From assembly GCA_903813345.2 (NCBI GenBank), contig CAIIXF020000003.1, positions 25,189,248-25,253,247 of the forward strand: a stretch of 64,000 nt of DNA, in the 5' to 3' direction. Origin of the DNA: Owenia fusiformis (Eukaryota > Annelida > Polychaeta > Sabellida > Oweniidae). Within the stretch, counting starts at the first letter, position 1; every line of letters begins with the position of its first letter. Position numbers and translations under genes: made by a program. The notes under the pieces were generated by a model. That model had not been told where the DNA came from. It ran no database searches and worked only from the letters and a program-made list of their open reading frames with translations. Shown in pieces: positions 12,698 to 26,300 of this stretch.

Positions 12698-12838
12698 CAG
12701 TGATTAATAAAATAAAACAAATATTTAATTCTATATTCAGTGAATACCTGTGGCACTTTCACAAGGTGATATTCCACTAGCCCTTCACTAATGAAAGATG
12801 CACAGGTATTCACCTCAATAGAATTAAATATTTTGTAT
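12698..12838. mobile_element. Hairpin MITE of the 'gaatacctgt' family, copy A
   Basis: Near-palindromic: aaataaaacaaatattta, then gaatacctgtggcactttc, a gatattccac centre, and gcacaggtattcacctcaat, gaattaaatatttt. Related to 14743-14903 and, more loosely, 4268-4385 and 44077-44260. Confidence 0.65.
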
Positions 12839-13591
12839 TACATTCATAATCTGGAGAAGACTCCCTTCTCTGCACAAATTTGCATTGTTACAGTTCAAAG
12901 CTCTAGTGCTGTATATTGAAAAATATGTATTCAGTGTATCCTCCCTTTGCATGATTTGTGCGAGATCCTCTTTTTAATATTTTCAAGGGAAAAGTGTCAA
13001 TCAAATTGTTTGCTGGGAATGAAATAATTCATGATTAATTGCTTGATTCTGAATTTCTGTTTTCACTAATTTAGGGAAATGATTCACACAAAGACCAATC
13101 TTTCCTCAAGGAAAATTCAACTTTCCTAATGAGGCTATGCAGTATTCAACCTTGCTTCACACATGAAAAATTATTTCGAATTTGATTATCATGATTCACA
13201 ATAATAATGTGTTGTATTGGTTATTGATATTTATATATAATGTTAAACAGGTCTACCCAATACACCTGAAGTCCCAAACATCCCAGTTATGACATGCCAT
13301 ATATAACAGTCAAGATCAGTCACACCTCATTGACTTTACTGAGATGAGTATTACCTCGTCTCCTGAAATACTTTCACAAAAAGACCTGCATCCTTAATAC
13401 TCTTCATCTTTAGTGCTGTATGGCTTTCACATCACTGTACAGCATTGTTTTAAATAGTGTTCTTAATAATACTGATTTTAAAACACTCTAACCAGTGCTG
13501 TACAATGCTATTTAGAATTGGCAGTGTATCGGTGTCTACAACCTTGATTCACACCAATTGTGCTTATTACCCTCTGATTACCTTGTTATAA

Positions 13592-13980
13592 TACAGTAAA
13601 ACCTGTGTACTTGGAACACCTTAATTACCCCAAAATAGTGTTCCAATAGACTAGATGCAAGTAGAAATAACCCTGATTTACATCATTAAATATTCAAAAT
13701 TCAGTCAAAGTGATATCATATTTGAAATCTACATGTAAAAATTGATACACTTGAAACTGATGAATATTCAAGTTTAATGGAACATTCTACCACATCAGCC
13801 ATGCTATCCGACCCAAATTAGCCACCTGGTGGTAAAACTGGTAACTACCTACTCGCATCTGGTTCATTGGGATGTGTACCATCAACACAGGTTAATGTAC
13901 ATTCAGTTAAAGGGGTAATAAGACATAAATGTGTTCTTGAGTTGTTCTACTTATAGATGTATTCCACAGGTTTTACTGTA
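13592..13980. mobile_element. TA-flanked MITE with ACAGTAAAACCTGT termini
   Basis: The left end tacagtaaaacctgtgtac mirrors the right end ccacaggttttactgta. The terminal TA on both sides fits the Tc1/mariner target-site rule. 389 bp, no transposase. Confidence 0.7.
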
Positions 13981-14084
13981 ACTATGTAGCCTATAATATA
14001 AGGATCTATTATCAATTTAAGAGGATAGTATTATACTCCATAGTGAGGACTCTTTACTGTTTTAACAATTCAACACCGGTCCGA

Positions 14085-14090
14085 TTTATT
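14085..14090 (-). terminator. DGAT1: DGAT1 polyadenylation signal candidate
   Basis: AATAAA on the minus strand (tttatt on plus), about 115 bases after the DGAT1 stop codon and just beyond the MITE that occupies the 3' UTR. Confidence 0.5.
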
Positions 14091-14099
14091 GCACTGGTG

Positions 14100-14194
14100 C
14101 AGGCCCTTAGCCAGATTTTGCCAAGAATTTTTGATAGAAATTTTGGCTAGTGGGGGTATGCTCGAACCTCCGAACCCCCCTGGCTACAGGCCTG
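14100..14194. mobile_element. CAGGCCC-ended MITE in the DGAT1 3' UTR, copy 2
   Basis: Ends caggcccttagccag and ctggctacaggcctg bound a shortened 95-bp copy. Flanks read tggtg on both sides, a possible 5-bp duplication. It lies 11 bases beyond the DGAT1 stop and before the AATAAA, so it should be transcribed as part of the 3' UTR. Confidence 0.7.
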
Positions 14195-14205
14195 TGGTGT
14201 GATGT

Positions 14206-14352
14206 CTATGATACAGATCCGTAGTGTAGGATGTAGTAGTCATGGACGTACATTAATATTGCCGTGGGCTGGCCAATTATCAATGAGATCCAAACTGCCA
14301 TATTGCCGTACTTGCCATGGAGATATTTTGCTACAAATATCGCATATGGAAT
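14206..14352 (-). CDS. DGAT1: DGAT1 exon 15 (last coding exon)
   Basis: Codes for residues 420-467, from [17 protein letters not shown] through [17 protein letters not shown] to the TAG at 14206-14208. The acceptor is ttgtcattccag. It corresponds to the final transmembrane segment and lumen-proximal tail of DGAT1. The human equivalent reads GNYGNAAVWLSLIIGQP and MYVHDYYVLNY, so identity here is high. Confidence 0.95.
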   Translation of the reverse strand: MPYAIFVAKYLHGKYGNMAVWISLIIGQPTAILMYVHDYYILHYGSVS

Positions 14353-17300
14353 CTGGAATGACAAAGATAAGTACATGTACTATCAGGGGCAATGCAAATA
14401 TGTACCGTGCTTCTACTAATTTGGTGGCTGTTTAAATTTGGCAGATCTGCAAAATTGTTCAAGTCCACCAAATTAAGTAGCCGCCAAATTCAATATTTCA
14501 TATTTTAGTCCTAAAGTATGGAATATACATTTCAATATTGCAAATCTGCCAAATGTTCAAAATAGCAAATCCGCACCAAATTAAGTAGAAGTTCAGGATA
14601 TTTTTGTCTGCATTTGAGGAAAAAAGAACGATTTTGAAATGACAAGAAAAATCCATGTAGGAATGGATATATTTTTCAAGTTGTGAAATAAATATTTTAT
14701 AATTACTATTCTTCTATATCCATGATATTGTAAAGTGCAACACTGAACAAATATTTCACTCTATTGAGGTGAATACCTGTACATCTTTCACAGGTGATAT
14801 TCCACGAAGCCCGAAGGGCAAGTGGAATATCACCTTATGAAAGTGCTACAGGTATTCACCGAAAATAGAGTGAAATATTTGTTTTATTATATCACTGTCT
14901 AGCTAAACATCCCTAATATTATTAAGTCATAGGTTAACATTGAAATACATTGAATCCACTCGGTTCGTCTGTCATTTTGACTTACACTGAACTAAATTAT
15001 TTACACTGAACGAAAACAAATTCTTTGAAAATTCCCGGGAGCGTGGGATATCGCTAGATATCTCACGGTTGTCTTATCTGATTAGCATTGCCATTGAATA
15101 TCGCCAGATATCCCACGACATGTGACCCGGTTTTGACCAATCATACTGTCACTAGCTAGATAGTGATGTAATAATGTAATTTATTCTACCACCAAATTTT
15201 AGTCCTACTAAAAACAGTGAACAAACTACATGTATCAATGTTTTAACAAGAGATTAACATGACTTTACAGACCCCAATATCAAGTCAGTACTGAACGCCA
15301 ATCACACAAAAATTGGTGGATGTAACAACAATATGCCAACACATCTTAAAGGTCTCATAAAAATATTATTTATACAATAAAATGTTACATACCTGCGCCA
15401 ACATGCCAGAGAAGGCCCACAGCCTGAACATCCTCAATGGCACACTCACAAGGTACTGGAATATGGCAGAATGCATTCTTATATCAGCAGATGACAGTAA
15501 TATAATAGTAAAACAGTAAAAGCAAGGCATTAACATGCAAAATGTCACCACCTTCCATTCGTTACAGACACCTAACCCCGAACAGTAACTGCCGACCACC
15601 ATTCACAAAAAAGTTGGAGACTATATGTCTTTTACTTCTGGTGGTGATATATTTATTTAAATTTGACATATGTAACTCCGGGTTTAAAAAAAACTGAGTT
15701 GAATATCTTAATTATTCATTTTAATACATATTTGACATAGTCCAAGTGACGATCAAAATTAACATGCAGTCTAAGTGTTTCACAACATTTAACAATATGT
15801 CACCAATTTTTGGTGGTGACATAATAACAAAAGTGATAAAGTGAGGTTGACTGAATGAAACAAGGAATTGACAATGCAAAATGTCATCACCTGCCATTTG
15901 TTACATTTATTACAGATGCCAAAGGCTGACCAACACTGTCCACAAAAAATGTTGGAGACTTTAATAATATGTCATCACTTCTGGTGGTGACATAAAAATT
16001 CATTTGCACTATGACTCAAAACATTAAACATGTTTTCATATCTGAAGTATCTCTTGAGAGAATCAAGCACATGAAATCAAGGTTTCAAAGAAGTTTTCTT
16101 TCTCCACAACTGTCAATCATCAGTTAATATCACCCCTAAAGCAAAATAACCCCCATACCTCATGAAAAAAGGCGGAAGCAAAGAAAACCACAATGGATGC
16201 CTGCATCTTGGTGTATCCTCTAGTTAACATGGGTTTGTATAGGTGGCGTGATGCCCACTTGTGAACCGGAACATTCCAGTTGGACCAGAATTCTGTCACT
16301 GATTCAGCATTCCTGTATAGAAGAAATAAGAGATACCCATTGTTTTTGTTTTCTTTATTTCCAAAATGAAAGATATATACAAATATACAATTAACAAAAT
16401 ACAATACTAGCAACAGCAACAGGTCGTGTAACACTTACATTCTTCTAATCAATATTTCATAGTTAAATAAAAAAAATAGTTTGGATGCCCATTCCTATCA
16501 GTTTTATGATTGATATGAGCTCTTTCTGGGAACACATTGAATATTTGCTGTTAAAAAAATTAAGAAATAACATGGGGATCTTCCCATTTGGTATTCTGAA
16601 TTTTATAATCCCAGTAGTCTCAAGAAGCTAATTAAATACACACCATACCAATTTTTCTATGTATCATATTGTCATCAAAACTTGCAAGTGAACGAAGCGG
16701 GGAATTTTCTTGCAGAAATCGGCTGCTCCCCCTCCATTCATTTTTCCAATAACCAGGCGTGAAAATAGTGTATAAAGAGACCTCCTCCAAAACATTATAT
16801 GTATTTTAAAATATTTGAGATCTGTCACCCCTATATATAGATCCCCTATGATATAGTGTAGATCAACTCACCACCAATCCCTCTAGAACCCTCCTTCTCC
16901 AAACCTCAAATTCCATCATGCAATATTCAATCCCATAATGCATTAGTTTAGCAGACGTATCAGATCATAAATGTATAATAGATGTGTAACCCCTATGATA
17001 AAGTGAAGACTAACTCACCACCAATCTCTGTAGAACTCTCGGTCTCCAAACCTCAGTAACTCGGCAATCACATTAAGGCACGAGTGAAAGAACCAATAGA
17101 AGAACATCAACCAGATCAGGTGGTTTGGCACCTACAACAGCAGGAAAAATTCCATTGTGCAATATTCCATCCCATAATGCATTTGTTTAGCAGACGTATC
17201 AGATCATACATACTTCATTGAACTTATCCTTTCTATTTCAATTTTGTCCAAAATAAAATTCTTCATCAATTTTTTTCATCAGAGAGTTTTCAAACAGCAT

Positions 17301-20300
17301 CTGTTCAATAAAAGCAACCATTTTCTAAATATTATTTACTAAAAATGAAGTTTTTCTCTAGGTTTCAATGTTTTACCAGGCCACTATATCTTTCAGTGTT
17401 CTTGTGACATAAGGAATGAGTAAGCTATCTATCTTCCAAAGAGCAGTTTTAAGAGCAATAATATCTTTGACTGTCTTAGAAATACATGTATGTTCTAAAT
17501 AATCCAACATGTTAGAAATGAGTTGTATACTCACAGCTAGTTTAAGAGCCCTGGCTACAATAACCTGTAGTTCCATATCTTGAAATGGCTTCATGGAATT
17601 GTTCACAGTTGGTATCATCCACTTAAAACACATTAACAAGTTAATTATTTATAAAAACTGAAAGTGACAGCTGACATATACAACTTATATATGTCATCAT
17701 TGACAGGTAAAGGCCCCCTCACATATGAACGAATCCTCTAAGCGCATTCTTGCGAATAGGAATTGAGTAAAATTTGTTCACATTAGTACGTGTTTGTTGT
17801 ACATCGTTGGGGTGTTCATATATGTAAGTACTGCTTCGGAAAGCTTTGGAAGCTTGCGTAAAGATGTGCTTCAGTTCGCATGTTTACGTTCCCAATCGCC
17901 AGAATTGACTTCGCAAGACTGCGTTTGGTAGATTTGTTCATATGTGAGGGGGCCTTAAAGCATGTGTGTTGCGTTAGTAACTAGCAGCTCAGTGAATGTA
18001 TCTTAATTTTATAAAACATACTTTATGAATCAATAAATGCATAGGCCTATACAAAACAATGTACTTGTATATGTAAGACTTTGTGGAGGGACAATTTTAA
18101 ATACTAATCAAAAACCATTAATTGTGTAATTCAATTACAGCTTCAACTTTAACAACTTATTAGTTGACATAAAATAATGTATTTTCATGTTTTTTCATTT
18201 CATTCATAAATTCTCTTCCAAAAGTCAGATTTATCAAAAAATATGTAAATCAGAAAGCCATTAACAGTAACTTATGGAATAGGAAGTAATGAATACCTTA
18301 ATTCTATTGTTCCTTAGCTATGATGTCATTATATCCTTGGTCACGTACAACTGACCTAGACATTTTTAATTATGTGAAACTAATTCTGCTAATGGCCCCC
18401 TGGGGTCCACTAAAGCCAGAGAAATAGAACTCCACAATGATCAGGCCCATAGTTCAGGAGGATCAAGCGAACCACCTCTGGCCAAAAATGCTTTCAAAAT
18501 CATGCAGTTTGATCTGAGCACTTCTCATGTGATTTTGGCCATTTTTGAGCCAAATTTTTCAAAAGTGAACCCCCTGGAATTTTTCAAAAAGTGAACCCTC
18601 TTGGCAAATCCTGTCTACGGGCCTGACAATATCTGATGGACCCCACAATTGAATATATCTGTAGCTGTTTACCTGTTGACAGAGTCCTATAATTAGCTGG
18701 AACAGGAAAATCTGGAAAAAAGAATTAACAGTATGATATTGATGATACAACTACAACTACAAATCCTAGAACAACTCCCATGATTTCACTTACTCTTTAG
18801 ATGACAGATAAAACTGAGTTCTAAATTAGATACATGTACTCAATATTGACCAAGTTAGAATTTCAAAAGAATTGTGTTTTTGTATTTTTTAAATCATTAA
18901 ATTCTATTTCAGTATAGTTCAAAAAAATTATTGACCTCTGTCTATTCACTGAAAAATGGAAATAGAAACCCCCCAGATCAACCCTCTATTTTTTTAGCCA
19001 TTCTCCCTTTTATACAAGTGCTGTAGATATGGTTTCTAAAACTATAACTGCTCAATTCAAATGTAAGATTAAGACGTACCATTTCTGCAATTCTTTTCAA
19101 GAGAAACCGCTTTCTTATCCTGGCTGAGCGTGGGAAGTTCAACTCATAACATAAGGTAGGAGCCAGCATGAAGTAATACAAATCTACAATAAATGGAGAA
19201 TATATTGTCCCAATCCCATACTTGGTATACTTTTAGAAGATAATAATAGGATGATAAAGATCAGGGATGGGGAATATAAGTTTATTTCCAATTCTCAACT
19301 CCAAAAGCTAAGTTATGTATAAATTGTAAAACTAGAAGTTTTTTGTGATTTTACACATTTTTGAAAATATTAATTTTGCAAAAATGGTATCATTGTTAAT
19401 ATGAGATATGTTGCACATGGAATTTTTTAACAGTACTGACTCATACATGTAATTTATATACTATCTCACCTGATAAAGTCAAGTTATCTGGGTATTGTGT
19501 AAGCACAATGCTGGATGATACAACACCATTGGCACCATCTTCTACAAAAATGCATACATTATTATTCATGCTATTATAAAAGATGAACCACATGTATTTT
19601 GGGAATTATTAGAAACTTTTAAGAAACTAAATACCACATTATAGGCACTTGGTACAGTTTTTTTCGAACAGGCTACCCTCAAATCTAGATAAGGAGATAA
19701 AGTGTCGTTAACCCAAGGGTGTAACAATACCCGGGAATTATCGGTTCGTGCAGTGCTCTACAGGTCACTGTGCTTAATAGCCTACAGTCATCCACTGAAC
19801 GAAACGCCACTTCCCGCTGAAATCACCGGGTATTGATTTTTCCCTTGGTTAACCCAATAAAACCTATAATAAAAATGGAACATCCTTGGACCTTGGTTCT
19901 TCAATAATCTTTACTTATAGGCTTTCCCTTATTATATAGAGATTCAATTAACCAGGTGCATGGGTCACAGGACAAGAAGTGATCTTATTTTGGACTGTTT
20001 ACTGTAATCATAGGTACATTTTGATGCACATAATAAATTTTAAATGATACTTACTGGGATATAGAGACATAGAGCGTACCCTCTGGCGTCTGGATGCAGC
20101 AATGTTGGCTCGGCACCATTGATTGGTGGCTATATACGAGACTAGCTTCAGGAATGTGATAGCATAGATTCCCAGTGCAGCAGATGAAAAAACTAAAAAT
20201 GGATAAAATAAAGTTTTATTTTAATTTTTTTACAATGGTGTCAGTCCAGAGTCCAGACTATAATGAGAGGCCAAACTAGAAAATGCCAACACCACTTTCC

Positions 20301-23300
20301 CAAATTGACACATTCTCTCCTCTCAAGTGAAGTTGTAAAAGATATATTACGAATCTTAATGTATTTCACATTTGAAACTGCTCCACCACACTGGACAAAA
20401 AATTGAAATATAAATTTTCATAAAATTAAAAAGACCCAATACATCGAGATCTTATTAACACTTTCAGAATTATACTGAAAACATGTAAATATAATGAGGT
20501 CACTATATTGTGCCATTAAAAAAGAAGTGGTACATTTTAGAGTATGATACTTTGGTGCCATTTTCAATAGCTTTACTCCTAGCGTTATTTGAGTTCAAAC
20601 AGAAGTGAAGGTTATCCACAAATGATATGCCCATTGCATGGAGTAAGTAATTTTCTTTGGTATAATGAAACATATGAGTTAAAAAATAATTTGTGATGTT
20701 TCCTTGGTCTTTTATGAAAAATAGCATGCTCCAACAAACTGACCTAATCTTTCTATCCCAACCCATGATACCATGCAAAATGTCACCACCATTTGCTACA
20801 GATGCCAACAGCCAATCGCCAACTGCCGATCTCCAACTGCCATCATAAAAAACAGTGACCATAACAATATGTTGCCACTTTTTGGTGGTGACATAATAAG
20901 GTTAGTGATTTGAGGAATTTTGTCCATAATTAAGGAAAATGATGTTGTAACACATACTTACAAGGAATGGGGTGAACAATGAGCACTACAGTAGCTGGGA
21001 ACACAATTACTGCAAGGAGGTTTATTGTGTGGCACATCCTCCCAAAGTCTTCAGATATTCGGCACTAAAATTATATGGATTTTGAAAAAATTAAAAATTA
21101 AGGTAGTTTTTAGAATATCTGGTAAGAGTTCAATGGGAACTCCAGGAAATTCTGATATTTCACACTTTCTATTTTTTCAATTTTCTTCCAAAGTTTCCAG
21201 ACAACACAGGAGCTACCATTGACCTGTTTCCAGGTTTACTAAAGGAAGTATAGTATTCACACCAAATATGAACAAAATCACTCCACTACTTTTCAAGTTA
21301 CAGAAAAAACGTAGAATAATGTGTAAAGGCTGCATTTTTCAAGATGGCTGCCATGTGCTTCTTCGATATCTACATTATAGCTTTCTTAATGTCCTAAATA
21401 TTTTTTTACATTTAAAACATATTGCTATTTCAGTTTTACATATTGCACCTAAATTATTGTAAAATCTGCACTAAAATGGTCGTCATTTTTAAATGAGCAA
21501 AATATGAACAAAATTGGGCCAACAGTATTTGAGCTATTGCCCATCGGACAGATGGACAGAGGATGCGTTCCCTTTATCCAACTGAACTTCATTCAATGGG
21601 ATTATAAATCATATTAGTCTCTGAAGTAAATGATTCCTTATGTAAAAAATCACCATAATTATATAATAATAAATTAAAATAAACCCTTGTTTACACCCTC
21701 AATAACTTTCATGTTTGTACTAAATTGATTGACCTGATTATAGCCAAGATAAATCAATAAATGACAGTATGATCTTTTCCCAGTCGTAATGTGTGTAGTT
21801 ACTTTGTAAGTGAATTTATAAATTTGATTTTTGTTTGGAGTTATGATCATAAAAGGACTCCTGTGTAACTCCCTATAACTAAATAAAACTCAAAGGGATT
21901 TGACTAAAATTGTAAAAATAAATCAAGCATGTAATTTAGAAGTATTAATTATTCAGGTAAAAGAAGAAAAATCATATGTTGACACAGAATTATCTATTAG
22001 ATACAACATTTATATTATATTATGGAATACTAGTATCTCAATAATAAAACTAATAAATAAAATAGGGGTTAAACTGCGGTCGAGTGATACTGTATTAAGT
22101 AAGCTTAAATGACAAGTGTCACCAACTTGAAGTGGCTTATATGGGTATTTCATTTGAACAAATAGTCTTAAGAAAATAACACTGTTCTTTGTGAAACACA
22201 GTAGAACTAATCACAACAAAAACAAAAATTCTCAATAGTGTTTAAGAACAATGTTCTCTTTAATGCACGATAGAACGAATCATTACAAAAACAAGAATTC
22301 TCAGTAGATGTTTTGCGTGATACGAATCATGAGAATTGACTAAGCAAATAGTAAAGATGAAAAGTACATATGTGACAAGTATTTAATAACGGGTTTAAAT
22401 TGAAAACAAGTTGACATTTAAAAAGGACCAAAATAAAAAACAAGATATCCATTGTGCCCCATCTGGCACTGGGATCGAAAGATCATCATGTAAATTTAGA
22501 TCAGATTGCAAATGGGATATTGGCTTTGATATACGGATGTTTCTTAAATAAATAAACAGAAAACGACATAATTCTGGTTATTTGTATAGAACTGTGGTAT
22601 TTATATCATCTGACACTTTAATAGTTATAATTTTTTTATCATTGTAGTAGAGAATGGTAGAGATGAAAGGTACAGAAGTGACACGTATTTAATCAAGTGG
22701 TTAGTTCAAATACAAGTTGTCATATGAAAAGGATAAAAATTAAATAACAAGATATCCATTGTACATTCTGCGCTGTCTGACATTAGGGTCAAAAAATCAG
22801 CATGTAAGTCAGGATCTGGCTGCAAATAGTACATCAGATGTGTTATATGTTTTTCAAATAAATAAACAGAAAAAAGGTGATTTTGGTAATTTGAATAGAA
22901 CTATGGTGCTTATATCATCTGACACTTTAATAGTCCAAATTTATTGATCATTGTGATGTAACACTCAGGTATTAAAGGCCATGCAAAAAAGGGTACATTT
23001 TGGCTTTTTTCTTTGTTATGAAGTGTCAGTTTTTAAAAGTACATTTTTTGATGGTTTGTGAAAAGTAAAAAAAAGTTTCTTTTGCAGGTTACTTGATTGA
23101 GATCAGAGGGTCAGGGTACCCTGACCAACTTTATAGAAACTTGTTATTTTATGCAATCATGTATTAAATACCCCAGGAAATCAACAAGAATAATCTTTAA
23201 AGAACTGCAAAAGCAGAGCACGCATAAAGCATAAAGGCCCCTTGTACTTATAAATATATGCTTTAATCATTCATTTACTATTTTAGAGATTTTAGAAAAA

Positions 23301-26300
23301 AGAGAATTTTTAGAAAAAAGTTATCATTTTATTTCTCAAATATTAAAAGGTTTAAAATATTTGCAAAAGCACATAGAGCACGCATAAAGCATAAAGGCCC
23401 CTTGCACTTAAAAAATATGCTTTAATCATTCATTTACTATTTTAGAAAAAAAAGAATTTCTATAAAAAGTTATCATTTTATTTCTCAAATCTTCAAATAT
23501 TTAAATATTTGCAACCTAAGTAATATCATTGTAATGTCACTCAGGTTACAAACATCTTTTGCTTTTATAAGTCAATCTTTTCTAAATACTCGTATGCTAA
23601 ACTTCAGAAATAAACCAATGTTGAATTTTGAAAAGAATATATTATGTTCTAAATATTATTGTACCATTGGTTTCTACAAGAACTCAAATTTTGAAACGAA
23701 TTTTTCTCTGGATCACATTTATGCATGGATGAGTTTATTTCTCACTTATTTAGCAATTTTCTTAATTTCTTTTTCAAAAAACATTCGAGGATGAATTCAT
23801 ACATTGGTATAACTATCGCTTATGAAAAGATATATGTGACCTCTAAAATTTAGTTTTAAATAAATTCATGCTTTTTTGAATGAAAAGTACTTCAAAAACC
23901 ACTTTTTGAAATAAAAAAAAGTTTCACATATCACATTTTGATAACATTGGATAAGACTACCCAAAGTGGTTTAAACTTTATATGGGGGCTTTAAATACTT
24001 GTATACACTATGAGATTAAAAAAACCACATAATGTAGGTATTCTTAATATTTGTGAAATACAACCCTTGAATCCCTGGTAGCTACAGGGATGATAGTGCC
24101 TGCTCTTGCTCTCTTCGTTATCTACATGGTCTGATTGATGTGTTGATGACAGTATTGATCAACTTACATTTGTTGTCAGGGTCACCAGTTACAATTTAAA
24201 ATCACAAGTGATTTTGAAGTATTTTGGAAGTGACTTCTTGAACTTTACCTAACCTTTTGGCCACTTTACAAATAAATTCTTAAGGAAGGTCTGTTTTATG
24301 TTTGTAGCATGAGAAATTACTGAACACTTGGTACTTACATTAGACAATCCAAGCTCCACAGCAAATGTGAACAGCACAAACACATTGGCAGCTGAAGAAT
24401 AAGAAGAGAATAATGTACATAAGTACAGTATATCATACAAGGGGTACTTAATGCCTGGGTCACATTTGCTCCGATCCATCAGCTGGCGCCCGGCCGATTG
24501 AGTGTTTTGTTCAATATTGTATTCAATTTTGAACAAAATATTCAATCGGCCATGCGCCATAGTGAAAATCGGAGCAAATGTGATCAAGGCATTAAGGGAG
24601 TAGTATGTGTTGATCTTGATAAAATGGTCAAAAAATGAAAAAATATTGCACATTTTTGAAAAGATTGCTTCGACATTCTAATTTCTCAATCCCCACCCTT
24701 CTTCTTTCTGGAGATAGTTTTTGCTGTTTGGGGAGGGGGGGGGGCATTGTTTTTTTCTTACCATCAGGGATCTCATATGGTATTATACAGTACTATTGAA
24801 CTTAATAAAAAGCTAAGCAATTCAAAGGATACAAACAGTATGGTAGAAAGTACTTGTAAAAGGAATACAAAAAAGAATATAAAAATGTCTAACATATTCA
24901 TATTCATATTTTCTCAAATGTAATGCCAGAATCCCATTCTGTTGTCTATTAAACAGTCATTTGTGTAAGAAGAAGTACTTGTCAATATTTGTCAACTTTT
25001 AACCTTTTATTATTGAGTCTTTTCACTGAGTTTACTAGATATTGTTACAGACAATACAAGTTATGAAACATTAGTTTATGTGGCAGGATTACACCACTAC
25101 CTGATTTCCTATCAGTTGACCGACAGGTCATCTACTTTAGCTTATTATATCAGGCCCGTAGCCAGAGGGGGGCTCAAGGTCAAGGGGTTCAAATGAATGA
25201 CCCCCCCCCACCCATCTGGCCAAAGAAAATTTTAAAATCATGCAGTTTTTCACCATTTTGAGCACTTTCCAAGTGATTTCTGCCATTTTTGGGCCAAAGT
25301 TGTCAAAAGTGAACCTCCTTGGCAAATCCTGGCTACCGACCTGTATATTCTAGATCATAAGATCAAGCTTCTGTGCCAATGTGAATAAGTAGGGAACGGG
25401 ATCAGAAGTTCTGGTTGCATAGAACGTTAGTAAATATGGCCAGGAGGTCTAGTAAGTAAATACTTGGAATATGACCAGGAAATCATCTGGTTTAAAAAGT
25501 GAATAAATAGGGAACTTGGCCAGAAGGTCAGATAAAATTAATACAAATTCCTCAAGACCACATTTATATATTGTTCATGGACTAGGGTCATGCGTATGTG
25601 CTGTATTGTTCAGGTTTCCTTATTGAACTGTTTTATATTGAAAGGCAGTAAACAAAATGGTTTACTTTTGAGCAAAGGGTGGAATCCATGCAATTCTAAC
25701 TCTCATATAAAGAATTCAAATAATAAGTAATAAATAATAATAAAAAGTAATTGTCTGCTAATTCAAGTACTTACTTAGTATAAGTAATACCGATGGCCAA
25801 TTATAGGGGTCTTTGAAGAACACTGATCCAGCTGACAGTGGATCTATTAAAATACCATATCTAAAATAAAATAAAATATCAATTTAAAACAAATAAATAC
25901 TTCAACCCATGTTGAGCATTAGTGAGATAAAGTGATTCCAAATTGTTATCAGTGTAAGTAAACCTACATCCAGAAATAATCTTGTCAATTCAATGATAAG
26001 ACACAATTTATTTCTCATCGAGACAGGCCAGACTGTTTCAATTTTAACCTGATCCTAGATAACCTTCCCTAGGATTTTATAAGGTTCATCAAACCTAGAC
26101 TTAGGCCTTTAATTATAAAAAATGTTTATCTGTTTAGCAGGTACAAAAATCATCCTTTGTCAAAACTTTTTTATGGCTTTTGTTATTTCTAGCAAGTTTT
26201 CATTTCATTTTGACATGACTTCATTTTTTTCACTTAATGAATAAAAGAAAATACAGATCATTTAGTACTTTTTCAAAATAAATCCCGCTAAACAAATAAA

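Noticed and set aside
20503-20862. 119-residue minus-strand frame in DGAT1 intron 6
   Set aside because: Overlaps the 'atgtcaccac' repeat and has no family resemblance; DGAT1 exons 6 and 7 join without it.
24249-24653. 134-residue minus-strand frame
   Set aside because: It reads through DGAT1 exon 5, both its flanks and a foldback MITE. Only 24339-24391 is coding.
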